A stretch of 11,409 bases of DNA, from positions 1 to 11,409 of the forward strand of contig QHUF01000181.1 in the NCBI GenBank assembly GCA_003221075.1, given 5' to 3'. The notes under the pieces were generated by a model. The model saw nothing but the letters and a program-made list of their open reading frames with translations, was not told the origin of the DNA and did no database searches. Numbering within the stretch: position 1 is the stretch's first letter; each line of letters opens with the position of its first letter. A program made the translations under genes and the position numbers. This document shows positions 1-6,232 of this stretch, one piece after another. Source of the stretch: Gemmatimonadota bacterium (GTDB taxonomy: Bacteria; Gemmatimonadota; Gemmatimonadetes; Gemmatimonadales; GWC2-71-9).

Positions 1-92
1 TCACGATCATCGCCGCGGGCATGCTGATCGTCCCAATGGCGTGGCTCTACGTGCGGTACAAGCGGGGCGCGGCGATCGAAGTGAGGGTGTAA
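1..92 (+). CDS. C-terminal end of a membrane protein, probably a transporter (partial)
   Basis: The reading frame that starts at base 3 is open from the window edge to a TAA at 90-92 and gives 29 residues. About 17 hydrophobic residues (TIIAAGMLIVPMAWLYV) are followed by a short basic tail (RYKRGAAIEVRV). This is what the last transmembrane helix and cytoplasmic tail of a transporter look like. The stop codon shares its last A with the ATG of the NagB fusion, so the two genes are almost certainly cotranscribed and translationally coupled. A sugar or amino-sugar permease (MFS or SSS type) would fit the neighbour, but that is inferred from position only; the family cannot be read from 29 residues. 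Confidence 0.6.
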   Translation, partial: TIIAAGMLIVPMAWLYVRYKRGAAIEVRV

Positions 93-2002
93 TGGCCAAG
101 GGTACCCCCCCCACCCCCACCCCTCCCACCGCGCGGCGGTCGCCCCCGACGACCATCGAGAGCTCGCGCGACCGCGAGCGGCTCCGCACCGTCGTATTCC
201 CGGAGCACTCCGACCTCGCGGCCGCTGTCGCCGAACGGATCATCGAGGTCATTCAGCGCGAGACGCGCGCCAAGGGCCGCGCCGTGCTCGGTCTCGCCAC
301 GGGGAGCACGCCCCTCGGTGTCTATGAAGAGCTGATCCGCCGCCACCAGGCCGGCGACCTCGATTTCTCGCACGTCATCACGTTCAATCTCGACGAGTAC
401 TACCCGATGACGCCCGACAGCCCCCACAGCTATCACCGGTACATGTGGGAGAACTTTTTTGAGCACGTGAACATCGCGAAGGAGAACGTTCACATCCCCG
501 AGGGTGTGACCCCCCGCGAGCGCGTCACGGAGGCGTGCGCCGCGTACGAGCAGGCGATTCGCGCGGCTGGCGGCATCGATTTCCAGCTGCTCGGCATCGG
601 CAAGACGGGCCACGTCGGATTCAACGAGCCGGGCTCCGATGCGACGTCGCGCACCCGCATCGTCACGCTCGACACGCTGACCCGCAGGGACGCGGCCGCT
701 GATTTCTTCGGCGTCGAGAACGTGCCCCGCGAGGCGATCACGATGGGCGTCGCCACGATTCTCGACGCCAAAGAGATCGCGCTGCTCGCGACCGGCGAGC
801 ACAAGGCCGGGATCGTGGCGCGCGCCGTCGAAGGCGAGATCTCGACCGACGTGGCAGCGACCTTCCTGCAGCGCCACCAGAGCGTCACCGTCTATCTCGA
901 TCTCCCCGCCGCCGCGGAGCTCACGCGGATCAAGACGCCATGGATTCTCGAGGGCATCGAGTGGACGCCCGCCATGGTCGAGCGCTCGGTCGTCTGGCTC
1001 GCGGACAAAAGCGGCAAGGCGGTGCTCAAGCTGTCGGCGCGCGATTACGCCGAGCATCAGCTCAGCCCCCTGCTCGCGCGCGCCGGTTCGGCGGGTCCCA
1101 TCAACGGCCAGGTCTTCAATCGGCTACGCGAGAAGATTCGGGGACGCGCCAAGCTGCCCGCGCACGAGCGCGTACTCGTGTTCTCGCCCCATCCGGATGA
1201 CGACGTCATCTCGATGGGCGGCATTCTGCGCAAGCTGTGGGAAAACGAAAACCAGATCGTCGTGGCGTACATGACGAGCGGGAACATCGCGGTATTCGAT
1301 CACGACGTGACCCGCCATCTCGACTTCGTCGAGCGCGCCGCCGCATCGCTCGGGCTGGACCCGTCCGCGCTCCAACGCGCCCGCAGCACCGTGAGTGCCG
1401 GCATGGAGCAAAAGGCGCCCGGCGACGTCGACATTCCGGTCGTCCAGAATCTCAAGAAGTTCATTCGCGAATCGGAAGCGATTGCGGCGCTGGCGGCAGT
1501 GGGGATCCCGGCGAGTGCCGCGCGGTTCCTCGACTTGCCGTTTTACCGGACCGGCGAGGTGCGCAAGCGGCCGCTGAGTGACGACGACATCGCGATCGTG
1601 CAGCGTCTGATCGAAGAGACGAAGCCCGATCTCGTCTTCGTCGCGGGCGATCTCTCCGATCCGCACGGCACGCACCGTACGTGCAAGGCAGCGGTCGAGC
1701 TCGCGCTCGAGCGCTACCAGGGACAGCGGCCCGAGGTGTGGCTCTATCGTGGGGCCTGGCAGGAGTGGTCGCTCACGGAAGCGGATGTGCTGGTGCCGCT
1801 GTCGCAGGATGAGCTGAACGCGAAAATCCTCGCCATCTTCCGCCACCAGTCGCAGAAGGACACCGCGCCGTTCCCGGGTTATGACGAACGGGAGTTCTGG
1901 CAGCGGGTGGAGGCCCGGAATCTGGAGACCGCGGCGCGCGCCGACCGCCTCGGCCTGCCCGAGTATTACGCGATGGAAGCCTATGTAATTCAACGCGTTT
2001 AG
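92..2002 (+). CDS. nagB: Glucosamine-6-phosphate deaminase (NagB) fused to a PIG-L/LmbE-type deacetylase
   Basis: The 636-residue protein has two enzyme domains. The first (about 32-310) is a NagB-type isomerase/deaminase, the family that converts glucosamine 6-phosphate to fructose 6-phosphate and ammonia. It shows the phosphate loop ATGSTPLG (69-76), FNLDEYYP (98-105, with D101 matching the E. coli catalytic base D72) and GIGKTGHVGFNEPGS (168-182, with H174 and E179 matching H143 and E148). The second domain (about 358-530) is a zinc-dependent PIG-L/LmbE N-deacetylase with SPHPDDD (365-371; H367 and D370 as probable zinc ligands) and DPHGTH (523-528; H525 and H528). Similar long fused NagB proteins are known in Bacteroidetes. 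The fusion suggests that deacetylation and deamination of an amino sugar are coupled, taking the place of NagA, but this is inference. The start at 92 has GAGGG four bases upstream and the one-base stop/start overlap. Residues 5-20 are Pro/Thr-rich and encoded by C-runs. T172 sits where E. coli NagB has D141. Confidence 0.93.
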   Translation: MAKGTPPTPTPPTARRSPPTTIESSRDRERLRTVVFPEHSDLAAAVAERIIEVIQRETRAKGRAVLGLATGSTPLGVYEELIRRHQAGDLDFSHVITFNLDEYYPMTPDSPHSYHRYMWENFFEHVNIAKENVHIPEGVTPRERVTEACAAYEQAIRAAGGIDFQLLGIGKTGHVGFNEPGSDATSRTRIVTLDTLTRRDAAADFFGVENVPREAITMGVATILDAKEIALLATGEHKAGIVARAVEGEISTDVAATFLQRHQSVTVYLDLPAAAELTRIKTPWILEGIEWTPAMVERSVVWLADKSGKAVLKLSARDYAEHQLSPLLARAGSAGPINGQVFNRLREKIRGRAKLPAHERVLVFSPHPDDDVISMGGILRKLWENENQIVVAYMTSGNIAVFDHDVTRHLDFVERAAASLGLDPSALQRARSTVSAGMEQKAPGDVDIPVVQNLKKFIRESEAIAALAAVGIPASAARFLDLPFYRTGEVRKRPLSDDDIAIVQRLIEETKPDLVFVAGDLSDPHGTHRTCKAAVELALERYQGQRPEVWLYRGAWQEWSLTEADVLVPLSQDELNAKILAIFRHQSQKDTAPFPGYDEREFWQRVEARNLETAARADRLGLPEYYAMEAYVIQRV

Positions 2003-2078
2003 CTGTCCAGCGTTGCATCTTGCAGGGCCTGTTCATTATGTTGGCGCCGCACCCCCCCTTCAATGGCGGAGGCCCTAG

Positions 2079-2570
2079 ATGAGCGCTTCGACGACCAAAG
2101 CCCTTAGTCTGGCGATTGTTGCGGCCCTGTGGGCCGTCATCTCCCATTTCGGCAAGCTGCCGCTGCAGCTCTGGCCCGTTCTCGTCGGTCTCGGCTGCTT
2201 CGTGGGCACGGGCGGCGGCGTAATGGGACTGCAGAAGTCGGTACTCGGTTCGGCGTCCGGAGTCGTCTGGGCGCTGCTCTATGCCGCCGTGTCGACCGCG
2301 CTCGGGCGGAACGACCTTCTGGACGCCCTGCTGCTCGGCGCTGCGGTCTTCGGTATGGTGTTCCAGGCGCGCATCCCGCTGTTGGCGTATACCGCTGGTG
2401 CGTTCGTCGGTGCCGCCACCGCCATGGGTGCGCGCGCAGTCGCCATCAACGGCGGTATCCGAATCATCATCTCGCTGGCGATCGGTTGTGCCCTGGGGAT
2501 CGCGGCGGAACGGATTGGGGAAATGCTTGGTAAAATGCGAGTCGTGCCGTCGATGTCGAATCGGTCGTAG
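2079..2570 (+). CDS. DUF1097 family integral membrane protein
   Basis: The 163 residues are almost entirely hydrophobic, with about six membrane segments (roughly 8-24, 30-46, 55-75, 82-98, 100-120 and 127-145). Several patches match the DUF1097 family (E. coli YcdZ): the Gly-rich turn GTGGGVMGLQKS (43-54), SGVVWALL (60-67), FQARIPLLAYTAGAFVGAAT (95-114) and the last helix LAIGCALGIAAERIG. The family has no established function; it is an inner-membrane protein. The ATG at 2079 has a clear Shine-Dalgarno (GGCGGAGG, 2065-2072). The gene lies 76 bases after the NagB fusion on the same strand with no T-tailed terminator between them, so read-through is possible, and it is closed by the palindromic terminator at 2622-2657. 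The short tail after the last helix (KMRVVPSMSNRS) is basic and probably cytoplasmic. Confidence 0.85.
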   Translation: MSASTTKALSLAIVAALWAVISHFGKLPLQLWPVLVGLGCFVGTGGGVMGLQKSVLGSASGVVWALLYAAVSTALGRNDLLDALLLGAAVFGMVFQARIPLLAYTAGAFVGAATAMGARAVAINGGIRIIISLAIGCALGIAAERIGEMLGKMRVVPSMSNRS

Positions 2571-2621
2571 GGCAACCGATGTTGAACCGATCGACCTCGC
2601 GGTAGCGACGCGCGGTGACAG

Positions 2622-2657
2622 GTAGGGGCGCAGCATGCTGCGCCCCTACTTTTTTTT
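2622..2657 (+). terminator. Strong rho-independent terminator built from a perfect 28-base palindrome
   Basis: Bases 2622-2649 are a perfect palindrome: GTAGGGGCGCAGCA followed by its exact reverse complement. Eight T residues follow directly (2650-2657). On the plus strand this is a textbook intrinsic terminator, 52 bases after the DUF1097 stop codon. Palindromes of this GGGGCGCAGC type also recur as dispersed intergenic repeats in some genomes, so it may be a repeat copy acting as terminator. Confidence 0.85.
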
Positions 2658-2686
2658 GACTACTGGCCACTCTCCGCGCAACCCCT

Positions 2687-2726
2687 AAAAACCGAACCCG
2701 GAGCCATAAGGTGCGCTCCGGGTCGG
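2687..2726 (-). terminator. Minus-strand rho-independent terminator without an intact gene upstream
   Basis: The arms ACCCGGAGC (2696-2704) and GCTCCGGGT (2715-2723) pair perfectly around a 10-base loop. CCG (2692-2694) and CGG (2724-2726) extend the stem past a single bulged A at 2695. On the minus strand the stem is followed directly by TTTTT (complement of 2687-2691). On the plus strand no T tract follows, so the element works only for leftward transcription. The nearest upstream leftward sequence is a 35-codon open stretch, not a full gene. Confidence 0.65.
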
Positions 2727-2766
2727 CGAGGTCGGGACAAGTGGCCGTCGACACTTGCGCCGCGAC

Positions 2767-2874
2767 CTACTTCTCGCTCGTCGGAATGTAGGCGACCTTA
2801 TGCGCAGCCTTTGTCAGAGAACGGTCCAGTGGAGTCAGCAAACCGTTGCCGGGTGGGCATCCGAGAGAGAATCT
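2767..2874 (-). pseudogene. Possible 3' remnant of a lost minus-strand gene
   Basis: From 2874 down to a TAG at 2769-2767 a minus-strand frame is open for 35 codons and reads like the end of a real protein (part: LTPLDRSLTKAAHKVAYIP). An in-frame TGA at 2877-2875 closes it upstream, and it has no ATG or GTG start. A terminator in the same direction lies about 40 bases after the stop. The reading is that an older gene lost its 5' part, perhaps when the kinase gene came to lie here. A chance open stretch in GC-rich DNA is a real alternative. I do not recognise the family. Confidence 0.25.
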
Positions 2875-2881
2875 TCATTCC

Positions 2882-4489
2882 ATGACTCGTTTCCGGGTGC
2901 GACGCGGCCAGGTGGTGGCCGTCCTGTTGCTGCTCGCCTTCGGCGTCGCCGCGGCGCTCGCGATCCAGGCGTACGGGACCGCCCGCTACCACCGCGCGCA
3001 AGCGGACCGCGTACTGCGCGATTACGCGAAGCTCGCAGCATCGCGCGTCGCGCTGCAGAGCGCGCGCGGCATCTACTTTGCCGTGGTGCCGCCGCTGAAA
3101 GCGCTACAGCACGCGCAGGAAAGGGCGCCACACAACCCGTTGCCCGAGCCCAAGGACCTGCATTTCGACACCATGGAGCACGAGTTCTCGCTGGCGCCCT
3201 ACATCCGGTTCACGTTCCGCATGGATTTGAAGACCGGAGCGCTCACGACCTCCGGGCAGACGCTCCCCAAGCGGGTGCAACGTTGGCTGGTCGACACGCT
3301 GCCCCGACACACGCTCACCGTCTATGACACCTCGTGGCACATGGGCACGGTGCTCGGACAGCCAGGAGGCGACCGGCGGTACATCGCGTACACGGTGCTG
3401 CGCGACTCGGATGGGGTTCTGCGCACCGCGCTCGGCTTCGAAGCGAAGCCCGCCGCGCTCCGGCCGCTCGTCGCCGAGGCCACCGAGAAATTCGCGCTGC
3501 TGCCGCGGCCGCTCACCGGCGGCGTGCAGTACGACTCGATGGGCTCGATCATCATCACCGACCGCTACGGCGTCGAGATCTATCGCTCCGCAGTGCAGTA
3601 CACGTCGCCCTTCACCGGGAGCGACACTGTCGGCACCGACATGGGCGATCTGTACGCGCAGACGACGTTGCGCGCATCGATGGCCGACAAGCTCATCATC
3701 GGGGGCCTGCCCAGGTCTCGGCTGCCCCTCATCCTCGGTTTGCTGGGGCTCACGGCAGCGTTGATCGGAACCGCGCTGCTCCAGCTGCGCCGCGAGTCAC
3801 AGCTCACGCGGCTGCGGACCGACTTCATCTCCGGCGTGTCTCACGAATTGCGCACGCCGCTCGCGCAGATTCGCATGTTCTCGGAGACGTTGACGCTCGG
3901 GCGCGTGCGGTCCGATGAAGAGCGGCGGCGCTCCCTCGCGATCATCGACCAGGAAGCGCGCCGGCTGACGCACCTGGTCGAGAATCTGCTGCACTTCTCC
4001 CGCTCGGAGCGGCAGACGACGCACATCACGCCCGAGCCCACCGCATTGGCGCCACTGGTGCAGGAAGTGCTCGACGGCTTTGCACCGCTCGCGGCCGCGC
4101 GCGGCGCGACGCTCACCGCAGCGGTGCCGGAAGATCTCGTCGTGCCCGCCGATCCCGGCGCGGTGCGCCAGATGCTGCTCAACCTGCTCGACAATGCGGT
4201 GAAGTACGGCCCCGCGGGGCAGGAAATCCGCGTCGGCGCGACACGCGACAACGGCATCGCACGCCTGTGGGTGGACGACGGCGGCCCGGGCATCCCGAGC
4301 GCCGACCGTGAGCGCGTCTGGGAGCGGTTCTGGCGGCTGGAGCGCGATCGCGGCTCGTCAGTCGCCGGGAGCGGCATCGGGCTCGCAGTGGTGCGCGAGC
4401 TGGCCTTTCTGCATCACGGACGCGCCTGGATCGACGACGCCAATCCCGCCGCCGGCGGCACACGCGTCGTCATCGAGTTGCCCGCATGA
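2882..4489 (+). CDS. Membrane sensor histidine kinase
   Basis: The 535-residue kinase autophosphorylates on a histidine and passes the phosphate to the response regulator encoded directly after it. Order: short basic N-terminus; first membrane helix (about 11-30); a large extracytoplasmic region (about 31-280); second helix (about 281-300); then directly the dimerisation/phosphoacceptor domain with GVSHELRTPLAQIR (H321) and the ATPase domain with the N box LLNLLDNAVKYGP (N434, N438), G1 box DDGGPGIP (465-472), F box ERFWR and G2 box GSGIGLAVV (496-504). No HAMP domain separates helix 2 from H321. The roughly 250-residue sensor resembles nothing I can name, so the signal is unknown. ATG 2882 is preferred, with GAGAGAGA about 12 bases upstream. 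A TTG at 2846 would only add 12 residues. The 3' end overlaps the regulator gene by ATGA (4486-4489). Confidence 0.95.
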   Translation: MTRFRVRRGQVVAVLLLLAFGVAAALAIQAYGTARYHRAQADRVLRDYAKLAASRVALQSARGIYFAVVPPLKALQHAQERAPHNPLPEPKDLHFDTMEHEFSLAPYIRFTFRMDLKTGALTTSGQTLPKRVQRWLVDTLPRHTLTVYDTSWHMGTVLGQPGGDRRYIAYTVLRDSDGVLRTALGFEAKPAALRPLVAEATEKFALLPRPLTGGVQYDSMGSIIITDRYGVEIYRSAVQYTSPFTGSDTVGTDMGDLYAQTTLRASMADKLIIGGLPRSRLPLILGLLGLTAALIGTALLQLRRESQLTRLRTDFISGVSHELRTPLAQIRMFSETLTLGRVRSDEERRRSLAIIDQEARRLTHLVENLLHFSRSERQTTHITPEPTALAPLVQEVLDGFAPLAAARGATLTAAVPEDLVVPADPGAVRQMLLNLLDNAVKYGPAGQEIRVGATRDNGIARLWVDDGGPGIPSADRERVWERFWRLERDRGSSVAGSGIGLAVVRELAFLHHGRAWIDDANPAAGGTRVVIELPA

Positions 4490-5202
4490 TCGCGGCAGTC
4501 ACGGGGCCCAAGCGGATTCTGGTGATCGAGGACAATCCCGATCTCGCGTACGGCCTACGCAACAATCTCGAGATCGAGGGCTACGAGGTCGAAGTCGCGA
4601 AAGACGGCACGCGAGGGCTCTCGCGGGCGAAGACCGCCAATCCCGATCTCGTGGTGCTGGACTTGATGCTGCCGGGGATGGATGGCTTCCGCGTATTGCG
4701 CGCGCTGCGCGACGATGGCCACGGCATGCCGGTGCTGATCCTCACGGCCCGCGGTGAAGAGGCCGACAAGGTGCGTGGCCTGCGGCTGGGCGCGGATGAC
4801 TACGTCACCAAGCCCTTCGGCGTCCTCGAGCTGCTCGCCCGCATCGAAGCGCTGCTGCGCCGCGTCGTCCAGCCGAAAAAGAACGGCGGGCCGCCGGATC
4901 CCGTGTTCGAGAAGTTCGGCGAGATCGAGGTACTCACGCCCTCGCGGACGGTGTTGCGCGACGGCTCGCCCGTGTCCCTGACGCCCAAGGAATACGACCT
5001 GCTGCTCGCGCTGATCCGGCGCGACGGCGCGTGCATCACACGCACGGAGCTGCTGACCGAGGTCTGGGGCTACAGCGCTGAGGTCATGAGCCGCACGGTC
5101 GACACGCACGTAGCCGAGCTGCGCCGCAAACTGGAGCACGATCCGGCCAACCCGAAGCACATTCTCACGGTTCGCAAAACAGGCTACCGCCTGGCGAGGT
5201 GA
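4486..5202 (+). CDS. OmpR/PhoB-family response regulator
   Basis: This 238-residue DNA-binding regulator is the partner of the upstream kinase. The receiver domain (about 9-128) has the acidic pair E15-D16, phosphoacceptor D59 in LVVLDLMLPGMDG, the switch threonine T87 in ILTARG and K109 in DDYVTKPFG. A short linker (129-142) leads to a winged-helix domain (about 143-238) with SLTPKEYDLLLALIRRDG, the recognition part VMSRTVDTHVAELRRKLE and the wing HILTVRKTGYRL. All key residues are present, so it should be phosphorylated and bind direct-repeat DNA sites in the usual OmpR way. The ATG lies inside the kinase stop (ATGA), so translation is coupled. The gene ends 10 bases before the convergent LACTB-like gene, with no hairpin visible between them. 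Its targets cannot be told from the sequence. Confidence 0.97.
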   Translation: MIAAVTGPKRILVIEDNPDLAYGLRNNLEIEGYEVEVAKDGTRGLSRAKTANPDLVVLDLMLPGMDGFRVLRALRDDGHGMPVLILTARGEEADKVRGLRLGADDYVTKPFGVLELLARIEALLRRVVQPKKNGGPPDPVFEKFGEIEVLTPSRTVLRDGSPVSLTPKEYDLLLALIRRDGACITRTELLTEVWGYSAEVMSRTVDTHVAELRRKLEHDPANPKHILTVRKTGYRLAR

Positions 5203-5515
5203 TGCGGAGCAACTAGGGTCGAGTCGCCGTCGAGTCGAATACGAGCTGGATCTCGCGGGCTGCGTCGAGCCGCGCGTCGCTGAGGTTCGTCACCAGTGCG
5301 AAGACGACCCGCGAATCGCGATCCACGCCGAATGCCGTCGTGCCGCCCACGGATCCGCCTCCGTGAAAGACGTAGCGGTGGCCGAGTGTGTCGGTCGCGA
5401 TGAACCAGCCGATTCCGTATTCCGTCGCTTGCCCCGACGTCGTATGCTGGGGCGTGAAGAGCAGCTCGAGCGTTGCGGCCTTGAGATATCCTGGCTGCAG
5501 ATGCGCTGACCCGAA

Positions 5516-5629
5516 CGACGGCCAGCGCGAACCCCGGGATGTTGGGCGCCAGCTTCTCGCACGCGATGGCGTGGGCGCGAGCGCGGGCTGCATTCCAACG
5601 GGCGTCGACGGCGGGCAGTTTGGCCGGCT
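5516..5629. repeat. 114-base direct repeat, copy 1 (displaced copy inside the broken hydrolase gene)
   Basis: Bases 5516-5629 are identical to 6036-6149 without a mismatch, in the same orientation, with an offset of 520 bases. This copy sits exactly where the LACTB-like gene should encode its middle section, so it is the acquired one. Its outer edges (5515 and 5630) are where the hydrolase homology breaks off and resumes. Confidence 0.97.
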
Positions 5630-6035
5630 TCCACCACTGCGCTGATCAGGTTGAATCCGTAGCTCGAATAGGAAAACCGCGTTCCCGGTGGCGCTATCAG
5701 CGAGTCGTTTTCGAAGATCGCGAGCCCGGCCGTCACCGTGGCATAGCGCTGATTCAGCAGGAACTCATTGCCCTGGTAGTGCCGGATTCCCGCAAGATGA
5801 CCGCCCAGCAAGCGAGTCGTGACGGGGACGCCCTTATCCGGAAACGTCGGGACATAGCGCTGCACGGGTGCATCGAGATCGAGCTTGCCTTGCTCGTACA
5901 ACTGGGCGATCGCGTCGGCGGTCAGCGGCTTCGAGACACTGCCGATCCGGAACTGCGTCGCCGGGGTCGTCGGCCGTTTCGCCGCGAGGTCCGCGTAGCC
6001 GAACGCTTCCGACCACACGATCCGACCGTCCACGG

Positions 6036-6149
6036 CGACGGCCAGCGCGAACCCCGGGATGTTGGGCGCCAGCTTCTCGCACGCGATGGCGTGGGCGCGA
6101 GCGCGGGCTGCATTCCAACGGGCGTCGACGGCGGGCAGTTTGGCCGGCT
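6036..6149. repeat. 114-base direct repeat, copy 2 (original position)
   Basis: This is the parent of the copy at 5516-5629. Read on the minus strand in the hydrolase frame it gives sensible sequence following the signal peptide (QPAKLPAVDARWNAARA and on to GFALAVAVDG), as expected for the N-terminal region of a LACTB-like protein. Confidence 0.97.
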
Positions 6150-6196
6150 GAGAAACGCACGCGGTTTGCAGGACGACCAGGGCGAGTAGCAAAGCT

Positions 6197-6224
6197 TTGA
6201 CTCCGCTGGGGGATGCGATAAGAT
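6197..6224 (+). promoter_or_regulatory. Sigma-70-type promoter for the PEP mutase-family gene
   Basis: TTGACT (6197-6202; five of six match TTGACA) and TAAGAT (6219-6224; four of six match TATAAT, including the key first two and last bases) are 16 bases apart. Transcription would start about 7 bases later, near 6231, only a base or two before the ATG at 6233. The AT-rich -10 stands out in this GC-rich DNA. It lies inside the beginning of the divergent hydrolase gene. Confidence 0.5.
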
Positions 6225-6232
6225 ACCCGCCC

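Larger units (their letters stand above)
2571..2881. other. 311-base gene-free region with two opposed terminators
   Basis: No intact gene is visible here on either strand. The left part holds the terminator of the DUF1097 gene. Next comes a minus-strand terminator (2687-2726). From 2770 to 2874 a minus-strand frame is open for 35 codons and may be the 3' end of a lost gene. The right end carries the GAGAGAGA purine stretch that probably serves as ribosome binding site of the histidine kinase. No convincing promoter for the kinase could be picked out. Confidence 0.6.

Noticed and set aside
47..1057. Long minus-strand open frame opposite the NagB domain (336 codons)
   Set aside because: It is the antisense shadow of a clearly coding GC-rich gene. 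Its product is low-complexity Arg/Gly/Val-rich with no domain; the same holds for the minus frame at 1124-1993.
2551..2593. Imperfect 17-base direct repeat (14 of 17) around the DUF1097 stop codon
   Set aside because: It is too short and diverged to claim an operator or duplication; probably chance.
1773..2636. Minus-strand open frame of 287 codons across the NagB end and DUF1097 gene
   Set aside because: The product is Arg/His/Gln-rich without any motif, and the region is explained by two well-supported plus-strand genes.
2705..2802. Eight-base complementarity between the loop at 2705-2712 (CATAAGGT) and 2795-2802 (ACCTTATG)
   Set aside because: An eight-base match within about 90 bases is expected by chance at this scale, and nothing else supports a pseudoknot.
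2755..3327. Plus-strand open frame of 190 codons at the kinase start
   Set aside because: It is out of frame with the kinase, Arg/Ala-rich and without motifs, while the kinase frame has clear family features.
5516..6149. Template/variable repeat pair of a diversity-generating retroelement
   Set aside because: The copies are identical with no adenine-directed changes, the copy is not at the 3' end of a C-type-lectin-like gene, and no reverse transcriptase is present.
5516..6149. Insertion sequence or CRISPR origin for the 114-base repeat
   Set aside because: There are only two copies, with no terminal inverted repeats, target-site duplication or transposase, and the unit is plain coding sequence of the same gene.
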